Shown here one piece after another: positions 12,043-22,312 of a DNA stretch of 64,000 bases. Position numbers and translations under genes: made by a program. The stretch covers positions 496,001 to 560,000 of the forward strand of contig JAGTJM010000012.1 in the NCBI GenBank assembly GCA_020747015.1. The letters are read 5' to 3'. The notes under the pieces are model-generated. The model ran no database searches and had not been told where the DNA came from. It worked only from the letters and a program-made list of their open reading frames with translations. The stretch is from Pyrenochaeta sp. MPI-SDFR-AT-0127. Taxonomy: Eukaryota; Ascomycota; Dothideomycetes; Pleosporales; Cucurbitariaceae. Numbering within the stretch: position 1 is the first letter of the stretch; each line of letters starts with the position of its first letter.

Positions 12043-13157
12043 TCGAACAAAGTTATTTGGAGTGAGAAGATGATCGTAATATTTCTCATGTTTTTGGACG
12101 TAAACGAATTTGAGTTCGGGCGTTTACGGTACGGAAGTGCTTATGTGTGAATAGTTTATTCTGTACAAAAAATGCAATAAGAAGTGTGAACATTTCAATT
12201 AGAATCCAACAAATCTGCTTTGAGTCCCTTGATATCCAAATTGAAACCTTCCATTGACTGTCTCTAAACGTCTAGAGATCTTTGAATGTCGTGTATACAC
12301 AAGAGCACCTTTGCGGTGGCATAAAGGCTAGGGGTATTGATTTACACTCGGTACTGAGGAGAACGGTATAAAACTTAGTGTTGCGATAAAGATGCAGATC
12401 AGGTAAGATCAGGTATACAACTGGTGACGGTGGTTACTAGCCACTACAACACTAGCGCAAGCAATATGACAGAAACACGTTCAACGCGTAGAGTATTAGA
12501 GGTACAAAGGGTGGTCTCAACAATTCTGGAGCTCACGTGACGGAAGCGAGGAGACAGAGAGTTCACTATCTCTCTACACAGGCTTTAAAACTATTGCAAA
12601 TGTAGATATATAGAAGGTACATGTGGTTTTCTACACTGCTTTTCGTTTTTAGAGCCTTTGAACACTGTTGGATGGTGTTGTGTGGGTGCGGAGTTTTGGT
12701 GGCTACTCTAGAATTGTTGATTTTACCCTTTGTATCTAAAGCAGCATGCAAACGTCAGAATGCCTGCAGAGTCCTGACAGCCGAAGGCTTGGACCTACAG
12801 CACACCAATCTCGGCGTGGAGGCGAGGGCCGTGCGCAGCCGCAGCATGTTCTCTACCTCGTTGATTGGGGTCTTGCCCATCTTTGGGGGAGAATGAATGA
12901 TTCCACATGTTCGTCCATGTGTTCGCTATTTAATTAACCGCTGCCTCACAGCTCAATCTCTCCTGAATTATTCCACTGCTCAGCTATTCGTTCGAGCTTC
13001 CTTATTCCTTACTGCAGATTGTTCTTCTCGAATAGAAATATTCAGTTGCTAGCACCCTCGTTCAATCACTAGCTGCATGCCTATCTGCGTGCTCAAAGAG
13101 TCAAGTCACCTTGCCACGCATTATAGCTCACGTTGGATAGCCGTAGACCTCAGCAGC
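12043..13157. other. Intergenic stretch
   Basis: About 1.1 kb without a supported gene. One plus-strand frame (12621-12896, 91 codons) starts with a hydrophobic stretch but has no domain and no splice support. Base composition drops to AT-rich in places. Confidence 0.4.
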
Positions 13158-13428
13158 ATGGAAATAAAAGAATCAACAGTATCATCTTTACTCTGTATGT
13201 CTGGATACATAGGGCCGTCACGATACTAACATACTAAACAATTTCCAAGTGATCGCAACGTCCTCGCCTGATCCATCCATTACGGATCGTCAGTGGTCGA
13301 AAGAGGCCCTCTTCGGTATATTGGGGATAGTGGCTGTCATACTAGTGCCCTGTATAGGCCTTCTGAGAATATACCTAGCAAAACGGAGGCGCCAGGTCTT
13401 TGCAAGGAGAAATTCTGAGGATATGTAA
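13158..13428 (+). CDS. Small single-pass membrane protein (71 aa), two exons
   Basis: Exon 1 (13158-13194) encodes MEIKESTVSSLL plus one base. A 55-base intron follows (GTATGT donor, TACTAAC-type branch sites at about 13224-13237, AAG acceptor), and exon 2 (13250-13428) continues in frame to a stop. The mature product has a short polar lumenal-type stretch (PDPSITDRQWSKEA), one ~22-residue hydrophobic helix (LFGILGIVAVILVPCIGLL) and a basic juxtamembrane tail (AKRRRQVFARR). The positive-inside rule puts the C-terminus in the cytosol. Neither exon is long enough to stand out alone. The perfect donor, branch and acceptor set and the coherent membrane topology are the evidence. Family unknown. 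Confidence 0.65.
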
Positions 13429-13859
13429 CTCCCCAAATGTGCATTCAATGTTGTTGACAATCCCAGCAGATGATACTCCCAGTACACTTCGTCGTAAAAC
13501 CTGGCGGCAGAAAGGAGGCTTGAGACTTCAACGTAGTCGAAGTAGAACTGTGGTGGTTGTGTGCTGAGCGCGTTGTTGCTGGTGAAAAGAAAAACGGTAT
13601 AGCCTTCTTCAGCAGCCTCATTCTGTTACTAGAAATCATACCAAGTTTTTTCTATGACGTGCACCCTTTTATTTCCATATCGCTCTAGTAATCGTCCATC
13701 ATGTATCCTTGATTCACTGGATAATGTTATCAACAAAAGTGCCCATAACAGTAAAGCAGCCGAACTTACTCGAACTAACACGATTAAAACATTGCAGAAT
13801 CATAAACATGTGCTGGACCCGTACAACGGAACATCACTCGTGAACTTCAAACAACAACT
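13429..13859. other. Intergenic region between convergent genes
   Basis: It separates the small membrane protein gene from the splicing-factor gene, whose 3' ends face each other. No gene or element is supported. Confidence 0.4.
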
Positions 13860-15004
13860 TCACCTCTTTCCGGTTTTCTTCTCTTCTTCCTGCGCCTTCA
13901 GTATCCTTGCCCTCGCGCTCTTGGATCCGCCTAATTTCGGTCCTTTGGGAGCTTCCTTCGCACCCTTGATGCCACCTGCAGGTGGTGCGGGTTTCCGCTG
14001 CTGTCGCGCCTCTTCCATAGACTCCATATATTCGATTTGGAAGCGCTCGGCTATGGCATCGTCGTTGTTGCCAGAGCTGTTCGCGTGCGGGTTGGTGGGG
14101 GCGGATTCATCGAAAAAGTCCACTGTTGATAATGAGTACTAGTTGGGTGCAGTATGGTTAAGGGCGGAAGGAAGACAAACGTTTAGCTTCTCGAAGTACT
14201 GCTTCGACCATCTGATCTCGCCGTAGGTCTTCACTGTTTCTACGCTTTGGATTGCGCCATCCATAGCCATATTTGTCACGGCGCGCTTTGCTTACAGGAA
14301 CCGCGGGTTTGGGGCCAATTTCTACCTCTTGAAGCTTGCCTTGACCTGCTGCCAACCTGTTGCTATGTTCCACGTCTGTGGGTGTTTCTGCTTCGACTAG
14401 TACGGCTGATTTCGAGGGTATTGCGCCGAACGTGTGTTTGAGATCTGGGGCAATAGCTGCTACCGAAGACTGCAAATTTGTTGGAATGGGCCAGCCGTAC
14501 TGGCGATAGTTCTTTTCAGCCATGCGGGCTTCTACATATTCCGTCCTAGTAGATTAGCCTCCATACTTTATGTCTACCTTAGTTCAATGCTCCCCGCTTT
14601 CCTTGAATCTTTAAAAAAGATTTATCCACTCACATCTGTTTATCATCGCGATCTACGACTTGTCCCGTCTGGGCGATGAAGCGACTGGTATAACGGTCTG
14701 GTCGAGACGCCTCGGCTTGGACCAATTCCGTACTTGAAGCTTCTGTTTTGCGCGCAGTCTCTCGTATACGGTCGCGTGGGCGCTTGCGATTGCGCAGTAT
14801 CTCTTTCAGGTTTGGTACCGATTCCTTATCGTGGTCATCTTCTTTCAGTGACGAGGTGGCCTTATGCGAAGTCGCAGGGTCCGCAGACACAGTCGTTGAT
14901 GTTGTTGCGACGTCATCTTCAAGGAAGGTACGCTTAGGATGCGCCACTTTTCGCCGTTTGAATCGAACAGTGGGGTTGGAATCATCATCTTGTACAGCAG
15001 CCAT
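13860..15004 (-). CDS. tls1: Tls1/C9orf78 (HCA59, Hep_59 family) splicing-associated protein
   Basis: Three exons (15004-14634, 14545-14181, 14122-13860) give 332 residues. The N-terminus has the basic VRFKRRKVAHPKR stretch, then LKEILRNRKRPRDR. The core FIAQTGQVVDRDDKQMTEYVEARMAE spans the first intron and matches the conserved block of the Hep_59 family. The second half is charged and helical (AIAERFQIEYMESMEEARQQRK) and ends in a Lys-rich tail. Human C9orf78 and fission yeast Tls1 associate with the spliceosome and affect splicing of telomere and other transcripts; a nuclear location is expected. I chose the ATG at 15004 because the protein then starts close to the conserved basic block and the codon has A at -3. 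The assignment rests on a remembered family pattern. Confidence 0.7.
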
Positions 15005-15498
15005 AGTTGGTGGTAAGGTGTGCTTGTGGTTGCGAAGAGTAGGTCGGCTTTCGAGGTCAGACACCGAGGCTAGCGCATGGACCCATGTTCATGTGGAGGT
15101 GCTTTACCCTAATATGGAACCACTGCTCATGCAAGTGAGAACCACACATGGATTAGACGACCCATTCCATCATTTTAAAATCTGAATTCTCGTTCGGAAA
15201 AGTCTAAGAGTTGAGAAGCATTCACTAAGCCTTGGTGTTAAAGGCCAGATAGGCAAATGTGCACACTTCTTGATAACTGTGTGAAGTAAGAAAACGCGCT
15301 TGGATTTTTACACCGCAGCACCGAGGAATAATACAGTCAATGCAAACCAGCGATCTTAATGCTCACTTAGCCCAGATTGAGTTATTTGTCGAACAGATTT
15401 GGTATTGAAAGTAGTCTACACGGCGCTGCAACACGATCAGCCCCCTTTGACTTTTGCTCGATTGCAAGAAAGGATCATACATATATCTACATACTCTA
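15005..15498. promoter_or_regulatory. Upstream region of the splicing-factor gene
   Basis: This 494-base gap holds the 5' region of the leftward splicing-factor gene and the 3' end of the leftward complex I gene. No motif could be assigned. Confidence 0.4.
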
Positions 15499-16422
15499 TC
15501 ATAGAGCACCGTCCTTTCTCAAGGTCTCATTGCCCCAGGGCTCGCTTGTCAAACATGTCAAACCACCTGCCGGTTCGCAGCTCTGCCTTCCGCTTAGTGG
15601 GCCCGGTGCTGGCACCTTGACAGTACCAGCAGCACTAGCAGTACCAGTGGCTCCGGAATTCGCGCCCGTGGCCTCTGCCGCGTGCCTCAATGCCTTGAGC
15701 AGTGAGACAGTTGTGTCGTACGTAAGATCTTCGTAGTAGTCGTCGTTGATCTGGACCATGGGCGCATTTGCACAAGCACCAAGGCACTCGACTTCGGTCA
15801 TTGTGAAAATACCATCCTTGGTAGTCTGGCCGTGGTGAATACCCAGTTCGTCCTCGCAGGCCTTCATAACCGCATCGCTGTCTCGGAGCATGCAGGGGGT
15901 CTAACTTTTGTCAGCAAGTACTCTGGCTAGACGGTATCGCCCTGCCTTACTGTGGTGCAGATCTGGACATGGAATTTTCCCATCGGGTTCCGGTTGTACA
16001 TGGTGTAGAACGTTGCGACCTCGTAAACACGCATGGGCGGCATCTCCAGTAGTCGCGCTACCTCATTCATGACACTAATGCTTGTGAAGCCGTGTTGTCG
16101 CTGCCCCAGGTCGAGAAGCGGCATAACGGCGGCCTTCTTGTATTGGGATGGGTATCGGGAGACGATCTCCTTGATAAGCTCTTCATTCTGTGCAGTGAAC
16201 TTGAAGGGAATTGACGGGTTATTCTCGGGCGTGTCGCGGTGCTGGAGGCCATGTCAGCTATGCAATTGGGCTTGCCACAGACGAAGGAGAAGTACATACC
16301 ACATTCAGGGAATCACTCCGAACTGGTCGCGAAACGCTAAATGCCCGCCATTGAGGCCTCTGAAACTGTCGCAAGGCCCGCGGGGCACTTCGGCATACAA
16401 AGGGTACCAGTTTGGAGGCCAT
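15499..16422 (-). CDS. nuo-24: NADH:ubiquinone oxidoreductase 24 kDa subunit (NDUFV2/Nuo24)
   Basis: Three exons (16422-16300, 16241-15951, 15900-15499) encode 271 residues. The first ~40 residues are basic, Arg/Ser/Ala-rich and free of acidic residues, a mitochondrial targeting sequence. The thioredoxin-like body carries YEVATFYTMYNRNPMGK, then the [2Fe-2S] ligands: ICTTTPCMLRDS, split exactly by intron 2, and ECLGACANAPMVQIND. The protein is part of the NADH-oxidising N-module of complex I in the mitochondrial matrix arm. The C-terminal tail with PGPLSGRQSCEPAGGLT is usual for fungal orthologues. All iron-sulphur cysteines are present, so the subunit should be functional. Confidence 0.96.
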
Positions 16423-17082
16423 GGTGGGTTGTGCTGCGGGTTGAAGGCGATGGCGTCGGTCGAGGATGTCAATGATGAAGCTCATCCGGGTTGCCAAGAA
16501 ATCTGCAACTAGACCAAAATCAAGATTACAAAGCACTTGATTGGCTCGTTGTCGTCGCCAGCATCACAATTTCACGAACCTGGTCAACGAGCGACGAGCG
16601 TATGTCTTTCATAAGATAATCAGGGCACATGAAACACAGTCGTGAATGAGTGGACACTACATGTGTTAATTTTCACGCTGCTCTTCACTGGAGAAGATGG
16701 GTAACTGGAGACGTCCACCAAACTTCCATTATTCCTCTCTACACTCGTACTCGCGGTTGAGCTGCACAAGTATGGGCGATCTGCATTAGACACTGGCTAT
16801 CGACTGATCTACAGTCTTTTCGTACTCTACACACGAAGAGCGCAAATGCCATGTAGCTCCACAGTCACCCGCATTGATTCGTGCCAGGTGTTCGAGGTAT
16901 GCGTGGACTATCGTGGACCGGGTTCTTCAACGATTTGAGAGATTTCACGTACGATTTCACTTATTGCGATGTATTTAAGCTATTTAATGCAACCCATGTG
17001 TTCATACCATGATAATTCTACTTCGTTTACACGAATCATGCTCGTGCCATGCTTCGTCGAAGTGCAGTACTCATTTCGAGAT
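16423..17082. other. Intergenic region
   Basis: It contains the upstream region of the complex I gene and the 3' flank of the deacetylase gene. No further gene or element is supported. Confidence 0.4.
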
Positions 17083-18182
17083 TTACGAAACATAATACTC
17101 GCGCTCCAAGTATTGGGCGGCATACTTGACATCTTCATCTAGAAAAACTTCGTTGTTTCCCTCTTTGAGTCTCTCCTCACACTCCTCGATACTCTGACAC
17201 TATCCTTGTGTTAGCGACACTTAAACTCAAGACAGAACCGCTTGGCGCTTGTGGACCAACCATATGCTCATCATACTCTGCATACTTAAAGAAGGCACCC
17301 GTTTTCTTTTCCATATCGGGGTGGGATGGGATCAGGTTCGCTTCGAGTTTGCGCATAAAGTTGCCCGCGTACCTCGTCTGAATTAGCATGCAATTGACTA
17401 TGTGTTTTCCCTACTCACGCTTGAACCTTTACGTTAAGCCGCTCCCTCTCGATCACATCCATTACGATTTTGGCAGAAACAACGTGGTCGGCATGATCTG
17501 AGCTATCTGCGTTGTCATCTGAACTCAAACCCTTGTAGTTCAATACGCGTACATCATTCGGCTGCCGTTTGTGTAGAACAGTCGCGATGAGGTCCATGAG
17601 GTCTTTGAGTCTGTATGTTGCTGTTCCGTCTATGGCTGTAATTCGTTTGATTTCCATGTTGTATAACTTCTTCAGTGACTCCCCACCGTTTGTATCATAT
17701 CCTCGCCCGGTAGGCGCCCCGTCAGGGAGGCGAAGGTATAGCATTTGTATATTTGGCATTGTATTGAGTGAATATAATGGAACTCTGTAATTCCCAATTT
17801 GGATTGTGGCTTCCTTCCGGGCTGGTACTGGGGGAGACAGTCCTGCCATCCAAGCATGCGCTTCTTCTAGCCCACGCTCAAGCGAAAGTGTGAAATTCCC
17901 AATCATGTTACGATCGCCAGCGGTGAAGACGACAGTAGTGACACATTTCAAGACGTAGAGATCATGGAAGAGGTCAGGGTTCTGGAAGAGGAGGCTGTCG
18001 ACTGGGTGAGCGACAAAGTAAATGGTTCCGCTAGCTTGGTCAGCGCACTCGGTTTGCGTCGATGTGCTTATGTCTCACCCAGTGCACATGAAAGTTCCCG
18101 CCTTTGGTGTATCCTGTGTCAAAAGCGCAGTTGCTCCGAACAGTAAGAAGAAGTAGGCCCAGAGTGAGCAGTGAGCAAACAT
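17083..18182 (-). CDS. Secreted PIG-L/LmbE-type deacetylase with altered HPDD motif
   Basis: Four exons (18182-18079, 18030-17419, 17372-17261, 17199-17083) make 314 residues. Residues 1-23 are a signal peptide (LWAYFFLLFGATALLT). After intron 1 comes the PIG-L core: GTIYFVAHPVDSLLFQNPDL, then VTTVVFTAGD, and later SSDHADHVVSAKIV with the zinc-binding HxxH. PIG-L enzymes remove the acetyl group from N-acetylglucosamine derivatives (GlcNAc-PI in GPI-anchor synthesis, or other sugars). The canonical motif is AHPDD, in which the first Asp is the general base and the second a zinc ligand; here it reads HPVDS, with Val at the base position. The secretory leader and divergence suggest a secreted paralogue rather than ER Gpi12. 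Activity is doubtful. Confidence 0.85.
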
Positions 18183-18470
18183 GGTGCCAGGCGACAAGAA
18201 TAACTGTTGAGCACGGTGAACGAACTGGGAGGGAGGTTGGAAACCAATTCGATGGCTGCAATTTGTGTTAAGCGAAAGAAACATTAGTTGAGAGGGTCGT
18301 GCAAGAACAGAGGAGCCTGTGTCGAAAAGTAGCTGTTGGGATGCTTGCAAGGAAGGAGCTGCGTGGTAGCCATACCCAAACTTCAACGACCATGCAAAGC
18401 TATAATAGACTCTCCTTCGTCATGATTATGTTTATCAAATTTCCAGGTATTGTGGTAGTACATTCATGAT
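18183..18470. promoter_or_regulatory. Short upstream region of the deacetylase gene
   Basis: It lies between two minus-strand genes and should include the deacetylase promoter. The frame continuing upstream of the chosen ATG at 18182 includes another in-frame ATG at about 18386 that would bury the signal peptide; I prefer the ATG at 18182, which puts the hydrophobic leader at the N-terminus. Confidence 0.35.
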
Positions 18471-20205
18471 CTACAACTTTGCTCTCGCCTCGTCCTTAAC
18501 TACAAGCCCAAATTTCCCGCTCTTCTCTTTATCCCGCAGCACACGCCTCAAAATCTTGCCCGAAGGACTCTTCGGGATTTCGTTGATAAATTCAACTTCT
18601 TTAATCCACTTGTAGCGCACTTTCTTCTCCTTGACGTATGCAATAATTTCCTTACCAACCGCAGTGTCCTCCGTAGTACCGGGCTTCAAGACAATATATG
18701 CTTTAGGTAGCTCACCAGAGTAGTCATCCTTGACGCTCATCACCGCAACATCTTCGACCTTTGGGTGACCTAGGAGAAGGTCTTCCAGTTCGGCAGGTGC
18801 AACACCGATACCCTTTACTTTAATGAGCTCTTTGATGCGGTCGGAGATGTGGATCATTCCTTCGTCGTCAATTGCGCCACGGTCGCCAGTATGCAACCAA
18901 CCACCCTCATCAAAGGTCTCTTGGGTAGCCTTCTCGTTGTTTAGATAACCCATTACGACCTGTGGGCCACGGGCCAGGACCTCGCCATCTTCCCCAATAT
19001 CACCCTCTGTCCCATCGTCTTTGATGATTTTGACCTCAGTGGAGGCGACGATGGCTCCGCCAGAGTGTGCATACTTGTACGCATATTTCGAAGGTGGGTG
19101 CGCGGTGATGCAACTGCAAGATTCGGTCATGCCATAGCCTTGCTTGAAGCCAGTATTTGGGAACTTCTTTTGTAGCTGCTGGATAATTTCTTCTGAGAGA
19201 GGAGCAGCACCAGAGGAGAATCGGGTAATGTGGCTGAGGTCGTACTTGTCGACTATTGGGTCGCGCACCAGTCTGATCAGAATCGGCGGAACAAGCAGGA
19301 GCTCATTCAGCTTGTATTCGCATATGATGTCCAACATCTTCTCCATGGTGAATTGAGGAAGCATGATGACTTCGGCGTTAAGCAGGACCGGGAGATGCAT
19401 CTGGTGGACGAGACCCGTAATGTGGAAGAGTGGAAGTACAGCCATGATTTTCTTTTGTGTCTCTGGAGTGATCTGCTGAATCTGGAGGCACTGCGCTATC
19501 ACATTCTGGTGAGATATCATCACAGCCTTGGGAAGTCCCGTTGTACCAGAGGAGAATGATAGGAAGCCACATATATCCTTGTTCTTCTTTCCCGGTGGAA
19601 GCTTGAATGCTGATACCTGCCCGGACTCGCCGTATGCCTCTCCAATACGGATCAGATCTTGGACCGTCGTATATCCTGGCAATTCGCCCTCAAGGAGGAA
19701 CACGTTAGATTGCGGCAATCCAGCAGCTTTAGCACTTGCAGCCGCAATTTCCATACTGCCTGGTGTTGTCATCAGGAATTTCGCGTCTGCAGTCTTCAGC
19801 GCAAATGTCATCTCCTCTACATTATACGCAGGGCTCGCTCCACTGATTCTTGCTCCCACCCTCAGGCCTGCGAACATGGCGACAGGGTACCATACTGTGT
19901 TCTGGCTAAATAAAGAAACTGTTTCACCGGCTTTCAGGCCATATTTCTTCACCAGGGCCGTCGATATGTATGTTGAGTACTTCTTGACATCTGCCCAATT
20001 GACGCGTTCTTTGGTGATCGCATTTTGAAAACCTGCGAGTTGATTGGGTGGATAATTGTTGATGGGTGAGTAAGAAGAGTCAAAAAGCCAGTCCCAGTCC
20101 GTTAACTGAGTAGGTACTGATTATGTCAGTTGTGATGCGCAGCGGGTAGCTGTAATGGTGAAGCTCACGGTCAATTGGCGGCTGCCGTGATTTGAAAATC
20201 ACCAT
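18471..20205 (-). CDS. 4-coumarate:CoA ligase-like acyl-CoA synthetase, peroxisomal
   Basis: A tiny first exon (20205-20169, MVIFKSRQPPID) and a long second exon (20116-18471) encode 560 residues of the ANL superfamily. Motifs run in order: the AMP-binding loop FSSGTTGLPKAVMISHQN, the YGMTES loop, GWLHTGDRG with the conserved ribose-binding Asp, IKVKGIGVAPAELEDLL, and the catalytic Lys near the end in PKSPSGKILRR. The last three residues, AKL, are a PTS1 import signal, so the enzyme should act in peroxisomes. The reaction is ATP-dependent activation of an aromatic or fatty carboxylic acid to its CoA thioester; the specific acid cannot be deduced. A hydroxyacyl-CoA dehydrogenase-like gene lies 5 kb away, but a shared pathway is unproven. 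Confidence 0.92.
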
Positions 20206-20772
20206 CTTTCCGATTCTCAATTTCAGGATCAAAGGCTTGGATTATGCTAAGCCTTTTATCATAAAACTAACGACAGAGGTCTTAGGAAGTGTTTTGCAAT
20301 CAAGAGTAAGTGTTCATCTGTTTGTAGATGTATTGGGCGGTATTTGAAGGCATCTAGAAACTTCACCCATTCTCCCGAAGACAGGGCGCAATCTTCCTTA
20401 CTCGGCGCAGCCTCCCATAGGATTCGCAGAAGTCGAGTCGCTGAATGGTCGAGTCGCTGGTGGTGCGGGGATAAGTTGGGGCTTAAACGCGGGGCTGGGA
20501 AAGCTTCCGAGCCGTCTGAACGTGGTTAGGATAAACATATACGTCGACAATTTACCAGACCGTTCAATTGACATCTAAACTCCAACTATAGAGCCTTGAA
20601 ACAATATTATGGGGGTAACTAGATCGAACAGAATAAACGAGCACTGCTCTAAGATAGATGATGAGTAGCAACCTATTAGTATGAACTCGAACTCTTGTTT
20701 GGGTGGAATTCTTTATCCGTACTGCCCTCCTTCAAATCCCCAGAAGTCTACATTAATGTTTTACAATATACA
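20206..20772. promoter_or_regulatory. Intergenic region upstream of the CoA ligase gene
   Basis: It contains the 5' region of the ligase gene. No other gene is supported; composition becomes AT-rich toward the dehydrogenase relic. Confidence 0.4.
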
Positions 20773-20890
20773 ATATCGAAGTTCCCTTGGTCTCTCAGCA
20801 GTACCGGAGCCATTGGCCTGTCTTTCACCGCTTTTCGCCTCCCTCTTCTTCTCGACTACTCACAACTCATCTGTAGCATGACACGTCTGG
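20773..20890 (+). pseudogene. Fragment of a 3-hydroxyacyl-CoA dehydrogenase-like gene
   Basis: Translated in one frame, this stretch reads SSTGAIGLSFTAFRLPLLLD then YSQLI. It aligns without gaps to the NAD-binding start of the intact gene at 25200-26198 (GTGTIGLSFAAFHLSHLPD, then PSQLTIYDTR). By eye about two thirds of the bases match over roughly 75 positions (20800-20880 against 25270-25350). The frame runs into a TAA soon after and nothing matches further on. It looks like a decayed partial duplicate. Confidence 0.65.
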
Positions 20891-21100
20891 CCTAATTTGC
20901 CAGGTTCATTTCTATTGGTAAGCACCTATAGCACCCTAACAATACTCATGACTGTTACAACTCTTCAGCAAGCAACTGTAGATATACTCTATGTCTGAGG
21001 CCCCTTCGCTGCGAAGATGACATGAGGATATCGGGTTTAATACACCTTTTCTCTGATAGTACAGCAAGCATTTTACTCTGCAAGATCAATTCATCGCACC

Positions 21101-22312
21101 TTACACAATGTGCACAGGTGACTCTCTTGCAGGAATATTCGTCACAGATCTCCCGTTCCCTTCTGCTAACTTTACTGGAAAAGCGATAGTGTGCGGTGCG
21201 CTAAGTTCAACGGTATCGTTCGGACCAATTTCTGCGTAATATGCGGTTGAAAAAGAATCCGTTCCTGTGATTATCTGCTCCATTGGAAAGCGAGAAAAGT
21301 TCGTGCTGCTCGTTGGCTCAAAAACATGTTGGCCTCCAAACGAATGTTGATGGGAAGTGAGGGAGATTCCAAGCGCCTCCAATAAACGTTGGATCGGCAC
21401 TTTCAAAGAAGGAGCACAGGCAGCAAACGTGGCGAGAAACTGTTCCAGGATCGTCCAAGTGCATATAGAAATAGCAGTGGCCCAAGGATCCGCACCAGGT
21501 TGACCCCATTCGCGCACAACAACTGTCTTCATGATGGAAGCGATACTAGCAAAGACTCCCATACCCATTAAGAAGCAAATAACAACCTTCTCTCGAAGCG
21601 GCCGATTCAACTTGTGAAGAAAAGCTAGCGGAGCCAAGGACAAAAGAATATCGGTTGAGATGTTGACGGATGCGCCTAAATTCGATGCAACACGGATGGC
21701 ACTGTCACTGAGACAGTACGATCTCGGTAGCGTGGTGTCCCACGCAGCTTGTATTGGACGGCACTGCAACAGGATGAACAAGGTGTTACCTATTCCATAT
21801 GCCGCCTGTATACCAATGATTGAATAGAGAAAGATGTTCCAGGGCCTTGTCGACTGAATACGGAGAAATGTCAGCGCAACGGCAGTTTTGATGCACGCCA
21901 TAGCAAGACTCCATATTGGGATAGCAATGAACGCGAGCCTGATACCTTGGTTCGCTTTCGCTTGTGTTATCAGTCGTGCTGTCGGGAACATGACGCTGAG
22001 AAGAAGTGCCCAGTCGACAAGAGCAAGGATCTGTTCATGTTAACACCAAGATTGAAGTGTTCTGTTGAAAACTTACAAAACCAATTATGATAAAGACATC
22101 TGTAAGAACGGAACGTAAGGAGTCAGCATTTGGCTTACAGGTAGTTCAGTTGAATCATTACCATCAACTCCGAACTTCCAGGGCCGAATTTTCACATATA
22201 TTCGAGTGACAAGTGCTGGGATGCAGAGGGTGAGAAGGGGTATCGTGGCGCCATAGAAGATTCGCGAGAGATAGGCGGAGCGTTCCGAAATTGGAATTTG
22301 TGGTTCAGTCAT
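21101..22312 (-). CDS. SAT4/rhodopsin-domain integral membrane protein
   Basis: Three exons (22312-22162, 22099-22077, 22030-21101) give 367 residues. The middle exon is only 23 bases and encodes part of transmembrane helix 2 (DVFIIIGF). Seven hydrophobic helices are visible, with family marks such as VTRIYVKIRPWKFGVDD after helix 1, CIKTAVALTFLRI, ILLQCRPIQAAWD, and the NISTDILLSLAPLAFLHKLNRPLREK loop. The C-terminal ~100 residues are a hydrophilic cytosolic tail. The SAT4 family is large in moulds; most members are uncharacterised, some being G-protein-linked receptors or found in metabolite clusters. No CFEM domain is present. Confidence 0.9.

Noticed and set aside
16033..16512. 159-codon plus-strand frame
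   Set aside because: Antisense to the complex I subunit gene, whose iron-sulphur motifs and splice sites are certain.
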